A stretch of 64,000 nt of DNA from Colwellia psychrerythraea (lineage in GTDB: Bacteria; Pseudomonadota; Gammaproteobacteria; Enterobacterales; Alteromonadaceae), in the NCBI RefSeq assembly GCF_000764225.1, contig NZ_JQED01000035.1:35540-99539 (forward strand), read 5' to 3'. This document shows positions 8,728 to 16,239 of this stretch, piece after piece. The first letter of the stretch is position 1; each line of letters opens with the position of its first letter. The notes beneath the pieces are model-generated. The model was not told the origin of the DNA. It searched no databases and saw only the letters and a program-made list of their open reading frames with translations. The position numbers and the translations under genes are program-made.

Positions 8728-11592
8728 ATGAGAGCACTAAATCACATGAAACTTTCTTTAACGAACTTTTACGGTAACAATTTTCGCCTTAATAAGTTAA
8801 CAGTCGCTTTAGCGGGTAGTTTAGCGTTATTAACCGCGCCAGCAAGTTGGGCAGATAGCGTACTTGAAGGTCGAGTAACCGACGCAAGTAATAAGGTCTA
8901 TTTTCAAGGGGCAGAAGTGCAGATTAAGGAGCTGAACTTAACTGCAATTAGCGAGCGAGACGGCTCTTTTCGTTTTACCAAGTTGCCTGAGGGCGAATAT
9001 ACCTTAATTATAAAATATATTGGTAGTGCGGATTTAGAGCAAAGAGTCTCTGTGGTTGATGGTGAAATTTTAACGAAAAACTTTATTATTGGTGCGACTA
9101 ATACTAAGCAAGACGAGTTAGATAATATCATTGTTTATGGGCAAAGAGCCGGACAAGCCAGTGCTATTAACCGACAAAAAAATGCTAATAAATTAGTTTC
9201 GGTTATTAGTAGTGATGGTATTGGTCAATTGCCTGATCAAAATGCTGCTGAGGCGTTACAGCGGATGCCGGGGATATTTATAGAGAGAGACCAAGGAGAA
9301 GGCCGTTTTGTCGGAATTCGTGGCATAGATCCTAACCTAAATAATGTCACTATTAATGGCTTAAATGTACCTTCACCTGAAGCGGGCGTTCGAAGTGTTG
9401 CGTTAGATGTGATTCCCAGTGAACTAATCTCATCCCTTGAAGTAAGTAAAACAGTTACGCCAGATATGGATGCCAGTGCAATTGGTGGCTCTATTGAAGT
9501 AAAAAGCCTATCAGCCTTTGACCGTAATGACAGAAGTTATACCTTTACCGCACAAGCCTCTCATAATGAATTAGTGTCTGAAACAAGTCCTAAAATCTCG
9601 GGGAGTTATACCGATATTTATACCTTAGCAGGGGGGAGTCAGCTTGGCGTTGCTGGCGCTGTTTCATGGTTTAAGCGCGAGTTTGGCTCGCACAATATGG
9701 AAACCGATGGAGGCTGGAGTACTTTTGATTATGAAGACGCGGCAACCGGTGAAGATGTTGAGGCGTTTGGCGCAGAAGAAATTGAGCAACGTGTTTATGG
9801 TATTGAACGTGAACGTTTGGGTGCGGCACTGAATTTTGATTTATATGGTTCAGCGACAGATAAGTATTATTTACGTACTCTTTACAGTAAATTTTCAGAT
9901 GATGAATACCGTTTAAGAAATCAGTTTAAATATGATAAAGGTCAAATTGATTTAAGTTCTCATACGCCAAATAGTGCCCAGTTTTCGGATGCTAAAATGG
10001 AGCGTGATACTAAAGATCGTTATGAAGCGCAAAAAATATTCTCCATTATCACGGGTGGTGAAAATCAGCTGGGGGATTGGCTTGTGGAATACAGTGCTGG
10101 TTACTCTAAAGGCAGCGAAGCTGAGCCGGATCGTCTAGATAGCACTTTTGTTGCTAAAGGTTTACCTATTGGCTATTTAAGTTCAGGTCAAATTCCACAG
10201 CTCACTTTTGATGACGCATCTCAGGATTTGAATAACTTTGCCTTAGACGAAGTGGTTTATGAAAACAACCTTACCGAAGACGAAGAAGTCACCCTAGCAT
10301 TAGATTTTAGTAAAGACTTTGTGTGGCAAAATAATAATGGTCAGTTCAAGTTTGGTGGCAAATACCGTACTAGGGAAAAATTTAACCGTGTTGATGCGGC
10401 TATCTATGATGGTGGTTTTACTGATGCTACAGGTGAGGATCAAAATGCACAAGCATTCAATACTGGCGCTGTTGATTTTAATTTAGGCGAGTTTGGTCCT
10501 GGCATTTCTCAAAACCAATTAAGTGATTATGTACTGAGTAATATGGCGGGTTTTGAGCTAAATAGTTTGAAGTCTGATATTGAAAGTCAAGGTAGCTCCT
10601 ATACAAGCAATGAAGATGTCTTAGCCTTATATGCCATGGTCAGTTTCGACATTAATGACTGGTACATAGTTGCCGGAGTACGTTACGAAGATACCAGTTT
10701 TACTACGCAAGGCAGTAAGGTTGACTTAATTGTTGATGACTCACCCACAGGTGATGGCAACGAAACAGTTAATATTAGCCCTTGGCAAGGAGCCAAAGAT
10801 TATGATGATTTTTTCCCAAGCCTGAATGTACGTTATAACATTAACGACAAGTTAATTAGCCGTTTTGCTTATACTCAAACGATTGCGAGACCCACTTTTA
10901 GTGATACTGCCGCAAATCAGTTAATAGAAACCGAAGTAACCGAAGAAGAGGGTGAAACGATTACAGAGCGCAAAGCTGAAGTAGGTAATCCAGATCTTGA
11001 TCCTTATGAAGCAAGCAATCTCGATTTGAGTATCGAATATTACCCAGGACATATTGGCGTCTTATCGGCAGGTCTGTTTTATAAAGATATTGATAATTAT
11101 ATTCTAAAACAAGAAGTGCAGGATAATGGTCAGTGGGATGGCTTTGAAGAAGTCATTCAACCGCAAAATGGCGGAAGTGCTTCTCTTACTGGGCTTGAAC
11201 TCGCGTGGAATAAAACGTTCAAATCGGGCATTTTACTCGGGGCAAACGGTACCTTTGTTGATGCAGATGAAAAACTGCCGAACCAAGCCGATACAGTGGC
11301 TAATTTAATGCTTGGTTTTGAGAACAATGATATCAGTCTACGATTAAGTTCAACTTATAAAAGTGAGAACTTTAAGTTTACTGATAATGATGCGGACGTT
11401 TATCAAGATGCTCATATGCAGCTAGATTTTAGTGCAAAATATTACCTCAATAATAGCACGCAATTTTATTTTAATGCGGTGAATATTAATGATGAACCGT
11501 ATTACCTCTATCACGGTGAAACGCAATATAACTATCAATTCGAAGAATACGGCCGTAGTTTTGAATTAGGTATTACTATCACGTCTTTATAA
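8728..11592 (+). CDS. TonB-dependent receptor with N-terminal CarboxypepD-regulatory-like domain, Pho-regulated
   Basis: A 954-residue outer-membrane receptor. After a signal peptide (cleavage near PASWA) comes a beta-sandwich of the carboxypeptidase-regulatory type (VLEGRVTDASN...FTKLPEGEYTL, about residues 45-125). The plug follows (LPDQNAAEALQRMPGI, FVGIRGIDPNLNNVTING, DASAIGGSIEV), then the barrel. This matches the Xanthomonas/Caulobacter-type receptor class. The ATG at 8728 is used; the one at 8746 is an alternative. With a Pho box upstream and a secreted phosphatase 94 bases downstream, it probably imports a phosphorus-containing compound under phosphate limitation; the substrate is inferred, not seen. 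Confidence 0.9.
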   Translation: MRALNHMKLSLTNFYGNNFRLNKLTVALAGSLALLTAPASWADSVLEGRVTDASNKVYFQGAEVQIKELNLTAISERDGSFRFTKLPEGEYTLIIKYIGSADLEQRVSVVDGEILTKNFIIGATNTKQDELDNIIVYGQRAGQASAINRQKNANKLVSVISSDGIGQLPDQNAAEALQRMPGIFIERDQGEGRFVGIRGIDPNLNNVTINGLNVPSPEAGVRSVALDVIPSELISSLEVSKTVTPDMDASAIGGSIEVKSLSAFDRNDRSYTFTAQASHNELVSETSPKISGSYTDIYTLAGGSQLGVAGAVSWFKREFGSHNMETDGGWSTFDYEDAATGEDVEAFGAEEIEQRVYGIERERLGAALNFDLYGSATDKYYLRTLYSKFSDDEYRLRNQFKYDKGQIDLSSHTPNSAQFSDAKMERDTKDRYEAQKIFSIITGGENQLGDWLVEYSAGYSKGSEAEPDRLDSTFVAKGLPIGYLSSGQIPQLTFDDASQDLNNFALDEVVYENNLTEDEEVTLALDFSKDFVWQNNNGQFKFGGKYRTREKFNRVDAAIYDGGFTDATGEDQNAQAFNTGAVDFNLGEFGPGISQNQLSDYVLSNMAGFELNSLKSDIESQGSSYTSNEDVLALYAMVSFDINDWYIVAGVRYEDTSFTTQGSKVDLIVDDSPTGDGNETVNISPWQGAKDYDDFFPSLNVRYNINDKLISRFAYTQTIARPTFSDTAANQLIETEVTEEEGETITERKAEVGNPDLDPYEASNLDLSIEYYPGHIGVLSAGLFYKDIDNYILKQEVQDNGQWDGFEEVIQPQNGGSASLTGLELAWNKTFKSGILLGANGTFVDADEKLPNQADTVANLMLGFENNDISLRLSSTYKSENFKFTDNDADVYQDAHMQLDFSAKYYLNNSTQFYFNAVNINDEPYYLYHGETQYNYQFEEYGRSFELGITITSL

Positions 11593-11604
11593 TAAATAAT
11601 CGCG

Positions 11605-11637
11605 AGTAGGAACTGTTGATGTGAAACAGTTCCTACT
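11605..11637 (+). other. Intercistronic 13-bp hairpin
   Basis: AGTAGGAACTGTT (11605-11617) and AACAGTTCCTACT (11625-11637) form a perfect 13-bp stem with a 7-base loop between receptor and phosphatase. No T-tract follows, so it looks like an mRNA stabiliser or processing element that sets the ratio of the two products. Confidence 0.6.
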
Positions 11638-11685
11638 ATTGCCTCTGTTTCAAAAGATATGTTGTTACCCTCTATCGAGTGACTT

Positions 11686-13089
11686 ATGAAAAATAAAAAT
11701 TTAACACCAAACATTATGTTTAATTTAAAGCGAGCGAAGCCATTATCACGAGTGGCAATATCTAGTTCACTTTTAAGTTTAGCCATGTTAGCCAGTTGCA
11801 GTCAGCTGCCATTAACGGATAGCTCTGACCATGAAATTACAGCTGGCAGTGTTTCGAATAAAAATGTTAGCGCTAGTGACGATCCTGATAATATTAGCTT
11901 TCTTGCTTTTGGTGATGGTGGCTATCATGTGGATTATCCGAAGCAAAAACATATAGAAAATCCTAGAAATAAACCTGATTTTATTGCTCATGAAAAAGAA
12001 GATTGGCTCGCTGATTTTCGTCCTGAAGCAGAGTTTGAACATGCGCCTATTTATGTCTACCCCAATACAAATATCGCAACTGAGCAAGGCGGAGCAGAGG
12101 CGGTTGGCTTAGCAATGACAGAGGTCTGTATTTATAAACCGTGTCAATTTGCCATTCAATTGGGCGATAATATCTACCCTGATGGTGCTGGTGCCGATGA
12201 TGGCAAAGATGATCAAAAGCGCATGAATGATTTAATACTGTCACCGTTAATTCCCTTGTTCACCGAAAACCCCGATTTAATGGTGTATTCAGCGTTAGGA
12301 AATCATGACTGGAAAAGCTCACGCCAAGGTGTTGCTTTGCAAACAGAGTGGATGGCAAAGCAACAGAATTTTACGCTGGGTGAGCAAGGTTATTATAAAT
12401 ATACTATCGGGAGCAAAGGCAATGATGTTGAGTTTTTTGTCTTAGATACCAATATGCTGCTTTCTGGGCAAACCTTTCATGAAGTCCCTCTTAATAGTGA
12501 TGGCAGTGAAGGAGAGTTATCATTAGCATTTAACGATGGCACGGCTGAATTAGAGCAAGCAGATGCACATGAATTACCCATACAAAATGAAGATGAACAA
12601 CAACTTGCCTGGTTAGCAAAAGGGTTAGCAAGCTCAACAGCTAAATGGAAAGTTGTTTATGGTCATCATATTTTGTGGTCTATTGGCGGCAGTAAATACA
12701 GTGAAGGCCATGTATTAAGAAAGTTATTATTACCCTCATTATGCCAATATGCCGATGCCTATATTGCCGGACATGAGCATGACTTAGAACTGATCACTGA
12801 TGATTGCTCAGGTTACAATACAGGGAAGTCTCGCCCACCATTACCTTTGATTATCAGTGGCGCAGCTGCGAAAATGCGGGGTAAACACACCCCGTTTGCC
12901 GAGCAACAAGCGAAACGGTATCCACAATATAAGCTGCATTGGTCGCAAAGTTTCGTGTGGGGTTTTGCCCATATTGAACTAAATAATCAAAACGATGCGC
13001 TAAATGTTGAATTTTATACTACGCCAAGAGATCGCTCAGGAAAAGCAGAGCTTGCCGGACAATTTTCTTTTGATAAACGTAGTGATTAA
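11686..13089 (+). CDS. Lipoprotein metallophosphoesterase (purple acid phosphatase-like)
   Basis: A 467-residue secreted lipoprotein: a hydrophobic stretch ends in LAMLASC, giving a lipobox Cys at residue 38. The dinuclear metal-binding motifs of calcineurin-like phosphatases are in order: FGDGG (Asp77), QLGDNIYPDG, ALGNHDW, YGHH and AGHEHD. The large insertions match acid phosphatases that act on organophosphates. It follows the Pho-box-driven receptor in the same direction with a hairpin between, suggesting a unit that releases phosphate or a phosphorylated fragment at the outer membrane. The natural substrate is unknown. Confidence 0.88.
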   Translation: MKNKNLTPNIMFNLKRAKPLSRVAISSSLLSLAMLASCSQLPLTDSSDHEITAGSVSNKNVSASDDPDNISFLAFGDGGYHVDYPKQKHIENPRNKPDFIAHEKEDWLADFRPEAEFEHAPIYVYPNTNIATEQGGAEAVGLAMTEVCIYKPCQFAIQLGDNIYPDGAGADDGKDDQKRMNDLILSPLIPLFTENPDLMVYSALGNHDWKSSRQGVALQTEWMAKQQNFTLGEQGYYKYTIGSKGNDVEFFVLDTNMLLSGQTFHEVPLNSDGSEGELSLAFNDGTAELEQADAHELPIQNEDEQQLAWLAKGLASSTAKWKVVYGHHILWSIGGSKYSEGHVLRKLLLPSLCQYADAYIAGHEHDLELITDDCSGYNTGKSRPPLPLIISGAAAKMRGKHTPFAEQQAKRYPQYKLHWSQSFVWGFAHIELNNQNDALNVEFYTTPRDRSGKAELAGQFSFDKRSD

Positions 13090-13320
13090 TTAAACGAGCT
13101 CTAGTGACGTATTATATTAGCGTTAGTTATATTGGTGATGCCTAAAAAGAGCTTGTTGCCAAAAAAGTAAACAGCCAAGGAATAAAAAGACCATTAAGTG
13201 TAAATTCTTACTGCAATAGGATATTTTTGCTTTATAAAACAAATTATAATGTGCAATTGGATCTGAAATTTTGGTTGTAGAACTTGCTTCAACCTGTCGA
13301 TAAGTAGTGAGAATTAATCT

Positions 13321-13998
13321 ATGAAAAAAGTGTTATTTGGTCTTGTCTTGTTATTAAGTCAGGTGAGTTTTGCAGAGGATGATGTTAAAGAGTTACCGCC
13401 ATTAGACCCAGGATATATGGGAGTTCACGGTATGGTTATAGTGACTCATGGCTCAAGCCTTTATGCGTCTCACTTGCCGCTTTATAACAAGCCTCATAAC
13501 GTACAGCTACTTTATAAGCTAGATAATAAGGATTTGGCGGTGTTACAAACGGTTAGAGATAGTCAACTTGTTACTATTAAACCCAAACCATTTAACTTAC
13601 AGCGCTTAATGCGCGGCGAGAAAATGGTTATACAGGCAGATTTATATGCGGGACATTTTGAGCGTGACGGCATGTTAGTGTATGAAAATATTTCATTGTC
13701 TTTTGATAAGCAATTGTATGTACGTTCGTTTGATGACATTAAACCTTCAAGTAAAACACAAGAGTACGACGTTATTTCTTTAAGAAAAAACTATAAATTC
13801 TATATTCACAGAATTCAACAGGCACCTAGCTTTGATCATATATTAGGTGTGGATTTAGAAGCAGGGTGTTTAAGCCGTTTTAATACCTCATCGCCAGTAC
13901 CAAAAGAAACAGAACTTCAATATAAGTTTATAAACTGTGGCACGATAAAACCCTTGTATTTTGAAACCCAAGATTTTAATGCCGCTGACTCTCATTAA
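13321..13998 (+). CDS. Secreted protein of unknown function, HGMV/ASHLPLY family (copy A)
   Basis: 225 residues with a signal peptide (cleavage near VSFA). I do not recognise a named family, but it is a clear paralogue of the protein at 29397-30095. Shared features in order: GxHGMV, a His seven residues later, ASHLPLYxxPHxxQLxYK, a GE segment, GHFERxG, HRIQxxPSFD, two Cys near the C-terminus, and YxETQDF at the end. His36, His43, His51 and His59 could form a metal site and the two Cys could form a disulfide; both are inferences. It lies 231 bases after the phosphatase and is closed by the terminator at 14045. Confidence 0.8.
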   Translation: MKKVLFGLVLLLSQVSFAEDDVKELPPLDPGYMGVHGMVIVTHGSSLYASHLPLYNKPHNVQLLYKLDNKDLAVLQTVRDSQLVTIKPKPFNLQRLMRGEKMVIQADLYAGHFERDGMLVYENISLSFDKQLYVRSFDDIKPSSKTQEYDVISLRKNYKFYIHRIQQAPSFDHILGVDLEAGCLSRFNTSSPVPKETELQYKFINCGTIKPLYFETQDFNAADSH

Positions 13999-14044
13999 CT
14001 AGCTCGGACGAATAAAACGCATTTTAATTTAGCTAGATATTTAT

Positions 14045-14074
14045 AAAAAAGTCGCCTTCTAGGGCGACTTTTTT
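14045..14074. terminator. Bidirectional terminator between convergent genes
   Basis: GTCGCC (14051-14056) and GGCGAC (14063-14068) are flanked by an A-run and a T-run of six each, so it can serve both the plus-strand gene ending at 13998 and the minus-strand gene ending at 14180. Confidence 0.85.
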
Positions 14075-14179
14075 CATTACTCTTATTACAGGTATAAATT
14101 TCTTGTACTCATTAGATGGCCATAAACACCTCCTTTGATATTAAAAATACGACTGACTGGGAGTTACTGATCTGGAAAA

Positions 14180-14998
14180 TTAATGATTATTAGCCATTTG
14201 GTTGTTTATTGTTTCTGCCTCTTCTTCTGATGGCGGGGTATGCAGTTTCAGCACAACACGACGGTCATAAAAGCTCACTTCACTTTCATTATTAGCCACT
14301 ACCGGAGCATCTTCACCAAAAGCAAAAGTCGCTATTTGTTGCTCTTTTACACCTTGTGCCATCAACAAGGTCCGTACTGACTCAACTCTGGCTTGTGATA
14401 ATGTTTGATTAAGTGATTGCTCACCGATTAAATCGGTATAACCCGATAGGTCAATTTTCATTTGTGGTGAGCTATTTAATATTTGTGCAAGCGCTGAAAC
14501 TTGTTCTTGATAGTGTGGTGCTATGTCACTTGAACCGGTAGAGAATTGCAGACTCATTAACAAGTTGTCTGCTTGCAATTGACCAGAGTTATGCTGTTGA
14601 TTTTCTAAGGCGACTAGCTGTTGCTGGTACGAGGCTTCTAAACGCTGTAACTTAGCTTGGTATTGACTTTGTATTTGCTCATTAGAACGTTGTTTGCGCT
14701 GTTCATTGACTAACGCAGTAGTTAATTCATCATTTTCATCATTCACATTAATGTATTTAGCCACAAATATGCCGCCTACTCCCGCAACAATCGCGCCTAA
14801 AGGACCTGCAACGACTGCACCGATGACGGCACCTGTGCCAAAACCAATATTTTCATTATTTGTTGCTTCTTGATGTGTTTTTTCTGAGGCATTGACTGAA
14901 CCTGTTGCTAATGCCGCAATTAGCGCTGTCGTTATCGCTAATTTTTTCCCTGTGATTTTAGTTGATTGACCTTGGACTGGTTGAATTTTATTTTTCAT
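14180..14998 (-). CDS. pdsO: OmpA-family protein of the dedicated sortase system (PdsO-like)
   Basis: 272 residues: an N-terminal hydrophobic export segment (ITTALIAALATGSVNA), a Gly-rich hydrophobic stretch (FGTGAVIGAVVAGPLGAIVA), a charged coiled-coil-like segment (about 90-135), and a C-terminal OmpA-like peptidoglycan-binding domain (LSGYTDLIGEQSLNQTLSQARV). This architecture matches PdsO of the proteobacterial dedicated sortase system. Its position next to the PdsR and PdsS homologues supports the call. No sortase or sortase-substrate gene is found in the window. Confidence 0.75.
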   Translation of the reverse strand: MKNKIQPVQGQSTKITGKKLAITTALIAALATGSVNASEKTHQEATNNENIGFGTGAVIGAVVAGPLGAIVAGVGGIFVAKYINVNDENDELTTALVNEQRKQRSNEQIQSQYQAKLQRLEASYQQQLVALENQQHNSGQLQADNLLMSLQFSTGSSDIAPHYQEQVSALAQILNSSPQMKIDLSGYTDLIGEQSLNQTLSQARVESVRTLLMAQGVKEQQIATFAFGEDAPVVANNESEVSFYDRRVVLKLHTPPSEEEAETINNQMANNH

Positions 14999-15138
14999 GA
15001 TATTTCCTTTTTATGGCGTATTTTTTGTTAAACAGTCTTGTTAAGTTATGTTGATAAGGCTGTGTTGTTGACAGGAGTTATTACACCGCAAAAAATGGGC
15101 ATTGCTCTGCTCGAATAAAGGCAAAGCAGTGAGCAATT

Positions 15139-15369
15139 GTGGCAACAATATGGCAATTTCAAAAATTAAGCGCGTTAACCCGAAAAGTTAGATATAGTCG
15201 ACCTAATAAAGAGGAGATACCCATAATCATTCAAAATGCTCGATTCAGAGTGCTTGAGCAATTTCAGTGTGAAGCGCGTCAATTAAGTCAGGGGGATTCC
15301 CTACTTCTTTGGCGCAACAATAAAATGATATTGCTCAAGCGCTTCTACGATGGGGCTAAAAACGATTGA
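15139..15369 (+). CDS. Small hypothetical protein upstream of pdsR
   Basis: A 76-residue frame with a GTG start and weak ribosome binding site. Composition is protein-like and basic (RFRVLEQFQCEARQLSQGDSLLLW), but no family is recognised and it could be chance. It occupies the spacer between pdsO and pdsR. Confidence 0.35.
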   Translation: MATIWQFQKLSALTRKVRYSRPNKEEIPIIIQNARFRVLEQFQCEARQLSQGDSLLLWRNNKMILLKRFYDGAKND

Positions 15370-15454
15370 TACGTCGTTATTGATTTTGAGAATGAAACAA
15401 CCATTCCCTACAATCAATGCCTTGCCTAAATCGTTTTTTTCTCCCACTGAAACA

Positions 15455-15481
15455 TGCATTTTGAATGGTCACGGATATAGG
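15455..15481 (+). repeat. Dispersed 25-bp palindrome-arm repeat, single arm
   Basis: This 25-mer matches one arm of the palindrome at 21458-21517 at 21 of 25 positions and the other at 20 of 25, with the core TTGAATGGT followed by ACGG and TATA. It lies 48 bases before pdsR. Confidence 0.6.
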
Positions 15482-15528
15482 TGTTAGTTTTAGTGTCAAT
15501 TTATCAAGATAATTAAAAGTGAATAGAA

Positions 15529-16239
15529 ATGAGTAAAAGAATTGCTATCGTCGAAGATGAAGCGGCTATCAGAGAAAACTATGCAGACGTATTACGTAAT
15601 CAAGGGTATCAAGTACAAACCTATGCCGATAGATCTAGCGCCACTCAAGCCTTTAATCTACGTTTACCCAACTTAGTCATTTTAGACATAGGCTTGAATG
15701 ATGAATATGATGGTGGATTTGTTTTGTGTCAGCAACTTAGAGCAAAGTCGGCGACTTTGCCTATTATCTTTTTGACCGCACGAGATAATGATTTTGATAC
15801 CGTTTCTGGCTTACGCATTGGCGCAGATGATTACCTGACCAAAGATATTAGTTTACCTCATTTAACAGCGCGAATATCGGCATTATTTCGTCGCCAAGAA
15901 GCTCTAAAGAAACCCATTAATGATGACCATATTACTCGCTCTGGTGCGCTTACAGTGGACAGTCAACGCATGAGTATTACCTGGCAAAATAGCGCTATTG
16001 ATTTAACTATTACCGAATTTTGGTTAGTGCATGCCTTAGCCAAACAACCAGGTCATGTTAAAAACCGTACCCAATTGATGAGTGATTCAAAAATATATGT
16101 AGATGACAGTACCATCACTTCACATATTAAACGTATACGCAAAAAATTTATGCAACACGACAGCAGTTTTGACTGCATCGAAACGGTTTATGGCATGGGC
16201 TATCGCTGGTTAACTGCTAACAGTATTGATAGTGAATGA
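15529..16239 (+). CDS. pdsR: Response regulator of the dedicated sortase system (PdsR-like)
   Basis: 236 residues: a receiver domain with the acidic pocket (VEDE), the phosphoacceptor Asp53 in LVILDIGL, LTARD and the conserved Lys in YLTKDIS, followed by an OmpR/PhoB-type winged-helix DNA-binding domain (LTITEFWLVHALAKQPGHVKNRTQLM to VYGMGYRW). It overlaps the kinase gene by four bases (ATGA), so the pair is translationally coupled. Architecture and neighbours match PdsR. Confidence 0.85.
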   Translation: MSKRIAIVEDEAAIRENYADVLRNQGYQVQTYADRSSATQAFNLRLPNLVILDIGLNDEYDGGFVLCQQLRAKSATLPIIFLTARDNDFDTVSGLRIGADDYLTKDISLPHLTARISALFRRQEALKKPINDDHITRSGALTVDSQRMSITWQNSAIDLTITEFWLVHALAKQPGHVKNRTQLMSDSKIYVDDSTITSHIKRIRKKFMQHDSSFDCIETVYGMGYRWLTANSIDSE

